Notes: generated from the sequence alone by a model not told the origin. Positions 1 to 8,688 are shown, numbered from the stretch's first letter. The stretch: DNA of 64,000 bases from an uncultured Duncaniella sp. (GCA_910589485.1 CAJUSW010000002.1:186001-250000), one strand, 5' to 3'. Translations and numbers: made by a program.

Positions 1-2
1 AC

Positions 3-59
3 GCCGACGGCTCCTGTGTGCTCCGCACCAGCAACGGCGGCTGGAAACATCCTCTATAA
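3..59 (+). CDS. 3' end of an upstream gene, cut by the window edge
   Basis: An open frame enters from the left edge and ends at a TAA at 57-59. Its last residues read ...VLRTSNGGWKHPL. It lies just 11 bases ahead of the next start codon, as expected for the tail of a gene in the same operon. With only 18 residues no family can be named, and chance is possible because so short an open stretch has little weight. Confidence 0.3.
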   Translation, partial: ADGSCVLRTSNGGWKHPL

Positions 60-70
60 ACCATTGAATT

Positions 71-517
71 ATGGCAGAAAAAGAATATAAAGACAGCGCA
101 TCAAGAGATGGGTATATCATAACGCTCTACGCTGACAATTCATCAAAGATTGAACGGCTTTTTATACAAAGGGATACCCGAAAGGAGCTTGAAAAGATTT
201 GGCTTGAATGTTCAGGCGGAGAGCCGGTGCCTCCTACTTGCAGCAACACACAATCTCTCGGAAAGAAAATCCTGGATACGTTCTGCAACGGGGAGCGTAA
301 AGGCGTAATCGGCGACTATGAGATTACGAGAGAGCCTAACAACAGCATCTCGCTTATCCGTACCTATGGGCAGGGCAATGGGATGCAGGGACTTCGCGAA
401 TGTGCGGCACATTTCGGTTTTGAGGTTGATCCAAAATGGAATAACCGCCAGGTCGCACCTAACCTTATCAAGTTTATCCACGAATTGGATAAAGCTGATA
501 GCGAAGCAAAGGAATAA
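71..517 (+). CDS. Hypothetical protein of 148 residues
   Basis: I do not recognise this family. The ATG at 71 gives a soluble, charged protein with no signal peptide or membrane segment. It has a Cys-containing central part (GGEPVPPTCSNTQSLGKKIL) and a basic/aromatic C-terminal third (FGFEVDPKWNNRQVAPNLIK) that could be a small helical module. It ends 38 bases before the leucine-rich-repeat gene on the same strand, so the two are probably co-transcribed. GC is visibly lower than in the housekeeping genes of this window, in keeping with accessory DNA. No function is proposed. Confidence 0.65.
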   Translation: MAEKEYKDSASRDGYIITLYADNSSKIERLFIQRDTRKELEKIWLECSGGEPVPPTCSNTQSLGKKILDTFCNGERKGVIGDYEITREPNNSISLIRTYGQGNGMQGLRECAAHFGFEVDPKWNNRQVAPNLIKFIHELDKADSEAKE

Positions 518-555
518 GGTTATAACAAATCCGACTAACTTAATAAAAAAGCAAA

Positions 556-2946
556 ATGGCAAATTTCAAAATCACAGCAACCACAACCGTTGCGGAACTT
601 AAAGAGCAGTTCCGTGGCGAGTTCGGTGGCATCCTCCGCGTGTATCAAGGACGGAGCGAAGCACCCGAAGATGCGACCTTGGTGTCGCTCGGTGGCAAAG
701 TCGGTGAGTTGGAATGTCGGGCAAGTCGCACGGTCGGCAAGTTCATCGAGGCATTCCAATCGGAACTTGGCTTGAAAGTCAAGGTTTACACCAAAGACAA
801 CTGGGTATCAGTGCTTGACGGCATTACCCTCGCCACAGTAAGAGAAATCCCCAAAAATGCGAGAAAAGCCCAGATGGAGGTGTTCCTGGGGTATAAGCGC
901 AGTGAGGAGGATAAATCCGCGGAATGTGAATGTGCCGGGGCGGCTGTTCCTGCCGGCGATTATCCCACTTATTCCGAGGCTGTGGCACTCCACAAGGCCG
1001 GCTCAAAAAGCGATAGATACAAACTCAGCGACGACGGGACGATTATCTATGAGATAAGTGATTCACTGGAGGGACCGCTGATTGTTCCGGAAGGAGTCGA
1101 GAAGGTTGTTTTCGATAGAAATGACCGCATCGAAGAGATGACTGCCATAATAATGCCCGACACAGTGAAGGAGATGAAGGGCTACCTGAATTGTAACTAT
1201 TGCGAAAATCTCAAATATCTGCGCCTGTCGCACAGTATGAAGGAGATTCCTCAGGAAGCGTTCTATTCACTCAATATGGAGGAATTGGTAATACCCGAAG
1301 GTGTCGAGGTTATCGGCAGTGGAGCATTCAGATATGCGAGTATCAAGAGCGTGTCCCTGCCGTCGACCCTTAAGTTTATACTTCCGGGAGCATTTAACCG
1401 TTGCAATCTGGAGGAGATTGTGATCCCCGCAGGAGTAAAAGCCATTTTCCCTGAGGCTTTCAGTGGCAATTCGGATTTGAGCCGTGTGACACTGCTTTCG
1501 GATGAGACTATAGTAATGTCCGGAGCCTTTGAAGATTGCGCAATAGAGAATGAGGAGGAACTTTATGCATCGCATCCTCTGGGTGACCGCACCTTTGGCA
1601 TGGGTGAGGAAACCTACGGCGACGTGGAGCAACGCAACTGGCGCGATGAAGTGACCGGAATCCGCAGGGAGCTGACCTATATACCCGAATACTATTGTGG
1701 CCCTCTCCGTATTGCCGAAGGGACCGAGGCCTATCCCGATATCGAGGATTATTCCGGTATCACGGAGCTGTATCTGCCCGATTCAATTACCGATAAGTAT
1801 TTCAAGATTCCCCGCAATGTAACCAAAGTGCATGTACCTTCTCACGTAACCTATTTACGCTTGATGTATCTCTCCAAACTTGAAGAGTTCAACATCCCTG
1901 AAGGTGTTACGGAAATTAAGATTTCCAAATCTCCAATTCAAACCCTTGATATCCCGGAAGGTGTTACAGAGATAGACATCAATGACATGCCTGAACTTAA
2001 GGAAATCAAGCTGCCATCATCTCTTACTAATTTATCTCTGCAGAACTGTCCGAAACTTGAGGATTTTGACATTCCGACATCAGTTACTGAGATAAGTAAC
2101 GGATTTCTCACTGATTGTGTGTCACTGAAATCGGTGAAAATACCAGACGGCATCACATCTGTTCCCGACTGTACAGCGCGTCGTTGTAAATTTACGGAGT
2201 TGACTATACCAGCGTCGGTAATCGAAATCAAAGATAACGCATTCTCCGACAACGATGTTATCGAGCAAGTAACAATCCCTGCATCTGTTAAGAAAATAGG
2301 TTCGCGTACTTTTGAGGATTGTCCAAATCTCAAAACTGTAACCTTTGAAGGTGATACGATTTGCTTCCCCGGCGCATTTGAAAACGTGCCGGGATTCAAA
2401 GGCAAACTCATCACACTACCCACTACGGAATTTACGTCTGAAGGACATCCGATGGTAAGACTTACTGTAGATCAGATTTTCTTCAAGAAAAACTACTACG
2501 AACGTGCGATGGAATTCCTTGGGGACGACGGTTATTCTGGCGAATGTGTGGTGATGTCAAGCAAATCAGCAGACCAAGACAACTACCCTCTTGACAAAAT
2601 TGGATACCTGAAAGATGTATCATCAGCAAGTGAAGGTCTCGAATACTTCCACGATGAGGAAGAAAGTGCTTGTGATGATATGTTGGGACGCGGATACTTG
2701 ATGGTAGCTTACCCCAATAATTCTGACGAAGACTACGGTTGGGAGATCAATGATCGATGTGCAAAAGCGCTCGCTCTAATCCTTAAGCCCCAATCAGGCG
2801 TAACCCCCGAAGATTATCCCTACGATGGTCCCGAGGCTTATTTTGAATTGAATGTCAAGAATTTCGATGAGGATGAGATACTCCACACCTACAACTACCA
2901 CGTCTATCAGGACGGAAACGGTGAGTGGAAAGTTGATACTCTCTGA
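556..2946 (+). CDS. BspA-like leucine-rich-repeat protein with a fused N-terminal domain, no export signal
   Basis: The protein has 796 residues. Residues 1-115 form a compact domain that looks beta-grasp-like (starts MANFKITATTTVAELKEQF, with VYQGRSEAPEDATLVSLGGK and VKVYTKDNWVSVLDG). Two blocks of LRR_5/BspA-type repeats follow, roughly 170-340 and 400-640, recognisable by units such as VIPEGVEVIGSGAF and TIPASVKKIGSRTFEDC. An acidic, non-repetitive C-terminal part of about 150 residues ends the chain. BspA-type repeats are best known from surface adhesins, but I see no signal peptide, lipobox or C-terminal sorting domain, so this copy looks cytoplasmic. It follows a small unknown gene by 38 bases and ends at a terminator hairpin. 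The family of the repeats is secure; the role is unknown. Confidence 0.8.
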   Translation: MANFKITATTTVAELKEQFRGEFGGILRVYQGRSEAPEDATLVSLGGKVGELECRASRTVGKFIEAFQSELGLKVKVYTKDNWVSVLDGITLATVREIPKNARKAQMEVFLGYKRSEEDKSAECECAGAAVPAGDYPTYSEAVALHKAGSKSDRYKLSDDGTIIYEISDSLEGPLIVPEGVEKVVFDRNDRIEEMTAIIMPDTVKEMKGYLNCNYCENLKYLRLSHSMKEIPQEAFYSLNMEELVIPEGVEVIGSGAFRYASIKSVSLPSTLKFILPGAFNRCNLEEIVIPAGVKAIFPEAFSGNSDLSRVTLLSDETIVMSGAFEDCAIENEEELYASHPLGDRTFGMGEETYGDVEQRNWRDEVTGIRRELTYIPEYYCGPLRIAEGTEAYPDIEDYSGITELYLPDSITDKYFKIPRNVTKVHVPSHVTYLRLMYLSKLEEFNIPEGVTEIKISKSPIQTLDIPEGVTEIDINDMPELKEIKLPSSLTNLSLQNCPKLEDFDIPTSVTEISNGFLTDCVSLKSVKIPDGITSVPDCTARRCKFTELTIPASVIEIKDNAFSDNDVIEQVTIPASVKKIGSRTFEDCPNLKTVTFEGDTICFPGAFENVPGFKGKLITLPTTEFTSEGHPMVRLTVDQIFFKKNYYERAMEFLGDDGYSGECVVMSSKSADQDNYPLDKIGYLKDVSSASEGLEYFHDEEESACDDMLGRGYLMVAYPNNSDEDYGWEINDRCAKALALILKPQSGVTPEDYPYDGPEAYFELNVKNFDEDEILHTYNYHVYQDGNGEWKVDTL

Positions 2947-3000
2947 TCGATATTAGGTAGCATGCTACAGCCTTTATGTGCGAGGCTGATTGCATAACGG

Positions 3001-3040
3001 AAGAGAACACCCGGGTAATACCAAGGTGTTCTCTTTCTTA
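3001..3040 (+). terminator. Rho-independent terminator after the leucine-rich-repeat gene
   Basis: An 11-base perfect stem (AAGAGAACACC at 3001-3011 pairing with GGTGTTCTCTT at 3025-3035) is followed by a T-rich run. It lies 55 bases after the LRR stop. A further T-rich run (3050-3057) leads into the end of the convergent minus-strand gene. Confidence 0.75.
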
Positions 3041-3055
3041 ATAGGTTCTCTTTTT

Positions 3056-3538
3056 TTATGGATTATCCTCCAAGATCCCCTTTACAACCGCTTCTATGTC
3101 ACATAATCTCAATCTCTGGGTGCCGCCATACCACGCGGAGTAGGGATAGACTTTCTGGAACAGTTCATAATCCTTTTCGTGGTCTTTATCGAAGAAGCCG
3201 TAGGTGTATTGGCGGTCGAATTCCGACACGTTGTTGAGGTCGTTGTAGGTAACGGTGGGGTTGATGAGGATTTTCCGCTGAAAGCGACGTTTCAGTACTA
3301 TAGTAGCCGAGTCGTACAGCGCTATGATCCATTTCGGGCGGTCGGCCTTTATGAGATCGTTGATGACCTGGCGTTGGTCGTGCTCGAAGAATTCATGCTG
3401 ACCATACGATTTGCCGAATTTATCCGAGACTTCAAAATCGTCCCATTCATTAAACATGTAGGCCAGCTGGCTGTCGGGGGTGGCGTGCTCGATGTCGAAC
3501 CGCTCCAGAAACGTGATGACTTCACAGCGCTTTCTCAT
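3056..3538 (-). CDS. Hypothetical protein, possibly a degenerate YqiA/YcfP-like alpha/beta-hydrolase
   Basis: The product has 160 residues and no signal peptide. The middle (KWIIALYDSATIVLKRRF then KILINPTVTYNDL) resembles the stretch around the nucleophile and the 'INP' strand of YqiA/YcfP-type small esterases. The end (FFDKDHEKDYELFQKVYP then YGGTQRLRLCDIEAVVKGIL) resembles their acid and 'GGHR' segments. If so, the expected catalytic His is replaced by Thr in GGTQRL and the nucleophile elbow GxSxGG is not intact, which would make it a pseudo-enzyme. The N-terminal strand and oxyanion segment also seem short. It follows purN by 12 bases and is likely co-transcribed with it. The gene is well supported; the fold assignment is inference from short resemblances. 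Confidence 0.55.
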   Translation of the reverse strand: MRKRCEVITFLERFDIEHATPDSQLAYMFNEWDDFEVSDKFGKSYGQHEFFEHDQRQVINDLIKADRPKWIIALYDSATIVLKRRFQRKILINPTVTYNDLNNVSEFDRQYTYGFFDKDHEKDYELFQKVYPYSAWYGGTQRLRLCDIEAVVKGILEDNP

Positions 3539-3550
3539 AGGCCGGGCTTA

Positions 3551-4138
3551 TCAGGAGAATATATTGGTCAGGTAATCGTGCACGGCGCGGGGGAAGTGCT
3601 CGCGTTCGAGAGCATGCACCTTGCTCTCCACATCCTCGGGGGTATCGGTGGGAGCCACGCCGATACGGGCCTGAAACAGCACGGCACCCTCGTCGCAACG
3701 GTCGGTGACCAGATGCACGGTGATGCCGGTCTCAGCCTCGGCAGCCTCCACCACGGCGCGGTGTACATGGATACCATACATCCCCTTGCCACCGTATTTG
3801 GGCAGGAGCGAGGGGTGGATATTCACAATGCGGTCCTTGTAGCCCTCCACGATAAACGGAGGCACCATGAGCAGGAATCCGGCCAGCACTATCAGGTCAA
3901 TGCCGTAGTCGCGCAACAGGGGAAGGATGTAAACGGGATCGTTGATCTCGGCACGCGACATCACCCTGACGGGCACACCGAGACGCTCGGCACGGCCTAT
4001 CACGCCGGCCTCGCTACGGTTGCACACCACAAGCGCCACTTTGACGGCCCGGTGGGAGCCGTCGTTGAAATACTTGATGAGATTCTCGGCGTTGGAGCCG
4101 TTGCCCGAGGCGAATACCGCTATGTTTTTTGTTTCCAT
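3551..4138 (-). CDS. purN: Phosphoribosylglycinamide formyltransferase
   Basis: PurN transfers a formyl group from 10-formyl-THF to GAR in cytosolic purine synthesis. The chain of 195 residues fits the family. It begins METKNIAVFASGNGSNAENL, with the phosphate-binding GNGSN loop, and contains the formyltransferase core VNIHPSLLPKYGGKGMYG (catalytic Asn and His) and the later Asp in TDRCDEGAVLF. The open frame runs upstream to 4213, but the ATG at 4138 is preferred because homologues begin at the first strand and because a TAnnTTTG promoter box (4173-4180) lies inside the longer version. The unknown hydrolase-like gene follows 12 bases downstream. Confidence 0.95.
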   Translation of the reverse strand: METKNIAVFASGNGSNAENLIKYFNDGSHRAVKVALVVCNRSEAGVIGRAERLGVPVRVMSRAEINDPVYILPLLRDYGIDLIVLAGFLLMVPPFIVEGYKDRIVNIHPSLLPKYGGKGMYGIHVHRAVVEAAEAETGITVHLVTDRCDEGAVLFQARIGVAPTDTPEDVESKVHALEREHFPRAVHDYLTNIFS

Positions 4139-4172
4139 ATCTGTGTCGATGTGACCGGTTGCGATTACATTG

Positions 4173-4180
4173 CAAAGATA
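4173..4180 (-). promoter_or_regulatory. Bacteroidetes -7 box upstream of purN
   Basis: Read on the minus strand this is TATCTTTG, an exact TAnnTTTG match, 34 bases ahead of the chosen purN start. No clear TTG -33 element was found at the right distance. Confidence 0.55.
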
Positions 4181-4239
4181 TGAAAAAAATCCATTCAGCC
4201 CGCTATCGGCCACGTGGAATCACGGCCAGTGGGGCAGGG

Positions 4240-4884
4240 TCAATTCATATTCAGCGGAGTCATGTGATAGCCCAGGGCGTTAAGCTCCATAGCCATGCCG
4301 GCGAGATAGAGCTGATGGAGGGCGGCGATGTAGCAACCGAGCGCGTCCTGTGTGCCGGGCTCAATGGGCGTGTGGCGCAGAATGTTGTAGACCCTGGAGG
4401 CACATTCGGCCACCAGTTCGATCATCTTGTCGGAGGCGTCGCCTGAATATCCCAACACATCCTCGACCACGGCCTCGTCCAGATTGTTGTACCCCTTGAT
4501 GTCGCGCAGCTGCTCATACAGATCCTTGCGCTCGGAATACTTTTCCCAATCGGTGTCCCAATAGTAGGCCATGGCCATGCCTATGAACATCATCCAGCCC
4601 AGCGACGCCACGGGATATTCCTGAAACTCGCGGGCACCTTCGGGGAAATATGCCCGGAGCAGTTCGCCCCATTTCTCCTCAACGTCGGGACACTGGGGCA
4701 CATGGGGATCAAGCGCCCCTTCACGTTGCAGAAAGGATGTCAGGTCCTCAGCCACCCGCGCCTCGAACGCCTCCACCATACTCTTGCAATCGTTGCCGTT
4801 GATATTATTCCCGTCGATGCCGTGGGTGCCGTTGATGTTTCCGTTCGGGCAATCATTGCCGGGGATGCCGTTGTTACCGTTCAT
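4240..4884 (-). CDS. Conserved-looking hypothetical protein with an Asn-Gly-rich N-terminal tail
   Basis: This codes for 214 residues of unknown function. From about residue 36 it is a helical, acidic domain (MVEAFEARVAEDLTSFL, then SLGWMMFIGMAMAYYWDTDW and a hydrophobic C-terminal helix LHQLYLAGMAMELNALG). The first 35 residues are a low-complexity tail of Asn, Gly, Ile and Asp with two Cys, resembling NGN/NG repeats. Translation could instead begin at the ATG at 4779, which would omit the tail. Nothing in the sequence settles this, although the low-complexity DNA is open throughout. It lies 101 bases upstream of purN on the same strand, and purN's promoter box lies between them. Confidence 0.7.
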   Translation of the reverse strand: MNGNNGIPGNDCPNGNINGTHGIDGNNINGNDCKSMVEAFEARVAEDLTSFLQREGALDPHVPQCPDVEEKWGELLRAYFPEGAREFQEYPVASLGWMMFIGMAMAYYWDTDWEKYSERKDLYEQLRDIKGYNNLDEAVVEDVLGYSGDASDKMIELVAECASRVYNILRHTPIEPGTQDALGCYIAALHQLYLAGMAMELNALGYHMTPLNMN

Positions 4885-5011
4885 AATCTTTTATATCTTG
4901 TCAATATAGTTTAATCAATCTTCCTACCTAACGTCTACCCCCTCCCCATTGTTGCATGGGGGGACCGTAAACTCATGGGATATATTCTCATAGTTTGGCT
5001 TGACGTTTCTA

Positions 5012-5042
5012 TTGAAAGTATCAGATAAAATCATTAAATTTG
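5012..5042 (+). promoter_or_regulatory. Promoter of the four-gene cassette
   Basis: TTG at 5012-5014 and TAAATTTG at 5035-5042 are separated by 20 bases, an excellent match to the Bacteroidetes -33/-7 pattern. Transcription would begin near 5049, about 20 bases before the ATG of the first cassette gene. Confidence 0.7.
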
Positions 5043-5070
5043 TAAAACTCAATTTCGCTTATCATCATTC

Positions 5071-6138
5071 ATGGCTAAAACCTGGGACACGACCATTATC
5101 ACCGATAGCCTCGGCATAGCACGCGAGGCTCAGTCGCCTGTGATAATTTCGGCCAGCCGCAGCACTGACATCCCGGCGTTCTACTCCGATTGGTTTTTCC
5201 ACAGGCTCAATATGGGATATTCTGTATGGACCAATCCATTCAATGGGGTAAGAAGCTATGTGTCGTATTCGCATACCCGTTTCATCGTGTTCTGGTCCAA
5301 GAATCCGGAACCACTTATCAAGCATCTGCCGTACCTGAAAGAAAAAGGAATAGGTTGTTATATACAATTTACTCTCAACAACTATGACGATACGGGGCTT
5401 GAACGTGGTGTCCCGCCACTTCAGCAACGCATAGATACATTCAAGCGTCTATCCGACATGCTTGGTAAGGAGGCGGTGATATGGCGTTTTGATCCACTTA
5501 TACTCACCCCTGTCACACCGGCGATGAGGCTGATCGAAAAGATGGATTATGTGTCCCGGCGTGTAAAAGACTACACCGACAGGCTGGTGTTCAGTTTTGC
5601 CGACATCTCGACCTATAAAAGAGTGGCTTCCAATCTCAACCGCAATCACGTGGACTACATAGATTGGACTGAGGAGCATATGCTCGCAATGGCCTCTCTG
5701 ATTTCGGAAGCCAACGGAAGGGACTGGCATCTTGATGTCTCCACCTGTGGAGAACAAATAGATCTCCAGAATTTCGGGATATCCCACAGCAGGTGTATTG
5801 ACGACCGGCTAATAGCACGGCTTGCTTACAGGGACCATAAACTCATGGATCACCTGGGAATGAAGATAATGGAGTGTCCGGCCGATCTGTTTGGTGAATC
5901 AACACCCCCATCCCCTCACAGCATTAAGGTGGCTCCGGACATATATGCCGTTCCGACTCATGACAACCGTGACAAGGGGCAACGTGAGCATTGCCGATGC
6001 GCCAAAGCCAAGGATATCGGCAACTATAACACATGTCCACATCTGTGTGAGTACTGCTATGCCAATTATTCCAAAGAGATTGCTATAGCCAACTGGCGAC
6101 GCCATCTCGATAATCCATATGCCGAATCAATAATATGA
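5071..6138 (+). CDS. DUF1848 family protein with C-terminal Cys cluster
   Basis: The chain of 355 residues matches the DUF1848 layout: an N-terminal barrel-like region (PVIISASRSTDIPAFYSDWF, VFWSKNPEPLIKHL, GCYIQFTLNNYD, AVIWRFDPLIL) and a C-terminal five-Cys motif at residues 308, 310, 322, 326 and 329 (CxC, then TCPHLCEYCYAN). The cluster resembles an iron-sulfur site of the kind seen in radical-SAM-like enzymes, but no reaction is known to me for the family. It is the first gene of a cassette, just 7 bases ahead of the helicase gene, and has its own promoter. GC is lower than in core genes. The family is confident; the substrate is unknown. Confidence 0.85.
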   Translation: MAKTWDTTIITDSLGIAREAQSPVIISASRSTDIPAFYSDWFFHRLNMGYSVWTNPFNGVRSYVSYSHTRFIVFWSKNPEPLIKHLPYLKEKGIGCYIQFTLNNYDDTGLERGVPPLQQRIDTFKRLSDMLGKEAVIWRFDPLILTPVTPAMRLIEKMDYVSRRVKDYTDRLVFSFADISTYKRVASNLNRNHVDYIDWTEEHMLAMASLISEANGRDWHLDVSTCGEQIDLQNFGISHSRCIDDRLIARLAYRDHKLMDHLGMKIMECPADLFGESTPPSPHSIKVAPDIYAVPTHDNRDKGQREHCRCAKAKDIGNYNTCPHLCEYCYANYSKEIAIANWRRHLDNPYAESII

Positions 6139-6145
6139 TATCATT

Positions 6146-7171
6146 ATGTCCGGTTATTATTTCTCTCCGCTTCCCATCACCACCCTGACAGAGGCTCAAC
6201 AGGCTGCCTTGAATGAGAGTGGACCACTTGCATTGTCAGGCGGTCCGGGTACGGGCAAAAGTGTAGTGTCGTTGTTGCGGCACATACGCAATCATGAGCA
6301 GGGCAAGAACAGTCTTCTCCTTACTTATACCCAGACTCTCATGAGGTATCTTAAAAGCTATGCGAATCAGTATGGCACAATCAAAACATCGCGTAACATA
6401 GGCACTTTCTATGCTGGACGTCCGCTCTCGCGTGGCCGTTACGATGAGATAATCATTGATGAAGCCCAGGATGTGGATTCCGATATGCATAGGACCCTTA
6501 CAAGACTGGGATATGAAGTCTCATATGGTGCGGATGACTCCCAGATACTATATCCCGACCATTGCACCCGGCAAGAGGAATTGCATGAGATTTATCCTGA
6601 TAATATCGAGTACCTGCTCGACAGGAATTTCCGCAGCACTCAGAATATAATGCTTTTTGCGCGATGCGCGTTCCCCGATCTGTTTGTCCCCCAGGACATA
6701 ATCGATGGACTTGCCCACAATCCGGGGCCCAAGCCTGTGGCGATATGGGACAACCATTTCAGGTCCACACTGAAACTCGTGAGAGAATTGTCGTCGGAAA
6801 CCACCAACATAGGCATACTCACCCCTTGGAAGGTAGACGTGGAGTCGATGGCCCGATATCTTACGGACAATGGCATTGACACGAGCTGTTACATAAGCGA
6901 TGATACAGGCTCCGGATCATGTGAATCGCTCAAGAATGTGCATGTGACCAGCTACCGTTCGGCCAAGGGTCTTGAGTTTGATACGGTGATACTTCCTGAG
7001 TTTGATTACTTCTATTTTCTTGACAAGCCACAGATCAGGGAGGGTGACAAATGTGTGCTCTCGGTCGAGGACATGTATGTGGCCGTCACCAGGGCACGAA
7101 GTAATCTGTATTTGATCAATAAATTCAATCCCGCTCAGTTCCGCAGGAGATTTGACGGATATATACAATAA
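6146..7171 (+). CDS. Compact superfamily I (UvrD/Rep-like) helicase
   Basis: Helicase motifs are complete and in order: Walker A GGPGTGKS (32-39), DEAQD (105-109), a motif III-like GADDSQILY (128-136), motif IV RNFRST (160-165), motif V SYRSAKGLEFDTVIL (269-283) and motif VI VAVTRAR (312-318). At 341 residues it is about half the length of UvrD or Rep, with no room for the large 1B and 2B insertions, so it is either a minimal motor or needs a partner for loading. It is translated 7 bases after the DUF1848 gene and is followed by the third gene 13 bases on, so it belongs to the cassette. ATP-driven movement on nucleic acid is inferred from the motifs. Confidence 0.88.
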   Translation: MSGYYFSPLPITTLTEAQQAALNESGPLALSGGPGTGKSVVSLLRHIRNHEQGKNSLLLTYTQTLMRYLKSYANQYGTIKTSRNIGTFYAGRPLSRGRYDEIIIDEAQDVDSDMHRTLTRLGYEVSYGADDSQILYPDHCTRQEELHEIYPDNIEYLLDRNFRSTQNIMLFARCAFPDLFVPQDIIDGLAHNPGPKPVAIWDNHFRSTLKLVRELSSETTNIGILTPWKVDVESMARYLTDNGIDTSCYISDDTGSGSCESLKNVHVTSYRSAKGLEFDTVILPEFDYFYFLDKPQIREGDKCVLSVEDMYVAVTRARSNLYLINKFNPAQFRRRFDGYIQ

Positions 7172-7184
7172 CACACATCAAGCC

Positions 7185-8675
7185 ATGAATAAAATCCTAT
7201 ATATACCAGCCGACGCAACCTCATTGGCCCACTATATTTCTGGAGCGGGGATCAAACCTGCGATGTTCTACTCCAATAAGCCCAAGGACATTCAGGACGT
7301 GGCACCCGGGCATCTGTTGATGCTGTCGGAAAACGGATACACCGGCTCGGAATGTAGCCTGGAAATAGAATTGCTGGAAGAGGAGGCCAAAAAACTCAGG
7401 CCTCTGAGTAGCAAAGGATGGTTTCTTTTCGATCATATGATCCCGATCACCCGTGTGAAATCCATATACTTTACTGACCGGGTGAAAAGTGAACTTGTGC
7501 TGACCAACATAGAGATGAGCACGGCATTTTTGCCTAAGCGTCTGATAAAGCTGGTGGACAGTTTCAAGGTTTCGCAGGCTCCGGAAGTCGGTCATCCCGA
7601 TAGCGTATCGATGGAATATGCCGGGTTGACTGAGATATTCGACCATCTGCTGGGTGCATTCTGCATGATGAGGACCACCTCACAAGGGGGAGCACTCCCT
7701 CCGGCTTATTTCGGATTGCTTGGCCGCATGTGCCCGAGAGTGGCCGATGAGGCCCGATATGCCTACAAGGACAAGTATGTTGACCGTTACGGATCGCTTA
7801 TTTCAAGGAATGTAAATGACAGTATAAAGTGGCTGGCTACCGATATTACCGATGATGTGGTCAGGACAGTGGCGAAGAACTATGGTCTCGAAATAGAGTA
7901 TGACGAACTTACCCGAATGATAAAGCTTGACGGTCTCGCCGACGTGCCATACGTCTATGCTATACTTAACATGTATGGGGTAGGGCAAGAGGCGCGACAA
8001 AGGAAAGTTGATGAGCTCGTATTATCAAATTTCACCCGGGGGATCAGGCCAAATAAAAGTGAACTTGTGGCTACATATTATGGATATAATCGCGGATATT
8101 CGGCTTTCCCGAAATTATATCGTTCAACTGACGGACGCAAGACTGTGGCCACTAAGTTCGAGCTCAATAATCTGGTTGACTACTTTACTATCGAATGTGT
8201 GTACCGGTACTTGTTCCTTGGCATTGACAAGGTGAGATGTGAGGATATGGAGAGGTCGTGGCCCCGGAAAAGCATCGCTACCGGCAGAGCCTATATCCTG
8301 GATTATACTATTCCTGTACATCATGATATCGAACTTAATGTCCAGATAAATATATCAAAAGCGACCTCACCGACTGATAGCTGGCTGAACAGTATCGTAA
8401 AATCAGAGGTCGAGGCCTTCGACCGATACATGGGAACGCTTTTTTCATTTGGGACAAAAGTCGCCCGACGGGTATATGATGAGAGCAACGCCCGACGGCC
8501 GGTGAAACGTATCGCATCACGAGCCGCTGAACTATCGGCTAAATCTTTGGCAGAACTAAAGTCGATAGGCTCGATGTACAGAATCCCGGATTTCAGGAAA
8601 ATGTCAAAGCAAGAACTTGTGGTGGCGATCGTTGAGGCTGAAGAGTCGGGAATGATACGAAAATCTCTGATATAA
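7185..8675 (+). CDS. Unknown cassette protein with a SAP/Rho-N-like C-terminal module
   Basis: I do not recognise the main body. The ATG at 7185 gives 496 residues beginning MNKILYIPADATSLAHY; a longer TTG-initiated reading from 7152 would overlap the helicase gene and is less likely. The N-terminal 120 residues look alpha/beta with a receptor-like pattern (GHLLMLSENGYTGSE, GWFLFDHMIPITRVKSIYF). The middle is mixed and rich in charged helices (DEARYAYKDKYVDRYGSL). The last 40 residues (SLAELKSIGSMYRIPDFRKM, then SKQELVVAIVEAEE) fit the helix-turn-helix pattern of SAP/HeH/Rho-N modules that bind nucleic acid. It sits 13 bases from each cassette neighbour. Nucleic-acid binding is an inference from the tail. 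Confidence 0.72.
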   Translation: MNKILYIPADATSLAHYISGAGIKPAMFYSNKPKDIQDVAPGHLLMLSENGYTGSECSLEIELLEEEAKKLRPLSSKGWFLFDHMIPITRVKSIYFTDRVKSELVLTNIEMSTAFLPKRLIKLVDSFKVSQAPEVGHPDSVSMEYAGLTEIFDHLLGAFCMMRTTSQGGALPPAYFGLLGRMCPRVADEARYAYKDKYVDRYGSLISRNVNDSIKWLATDITDDVVRTVAKNYGLEIEYDELTRMIKLDGLADVPYVYAILNMYGVGQEARQRKVDELVLSNFTRGIRPNKSELVATYYGYNRGYSAFPKLYRSTDGRKTVATKFELNNLVDYFTIECVYRYLFLGIDKVRCEDMERSWPRKSIATGRAYILDYTIPVHHDIELNVQINISKATSPTDSWLNSIVKSEVEAFDRYMGTLFSFGTKVARRVYDESNARRPVKRIASRAAELSAKSLAELKSIGSMYRIPDFRKMSKQELVVAIVEAEESGMIRKSLI

Positions 8676-8688
8676 CCGTGGCTCTATC

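Noticed and set aside
3179..4183. Open frame of 334 residues on the plus strand
   Set aside because: Antisense to purN and the hydrolase-like gene, with no recognisable motif.
7152..7184. Upstream TTG start for the third cassette gene
   Set aside because: It would overlap the helicase gene and adds residues of no evident meaning; ATG at 7185 fits better.
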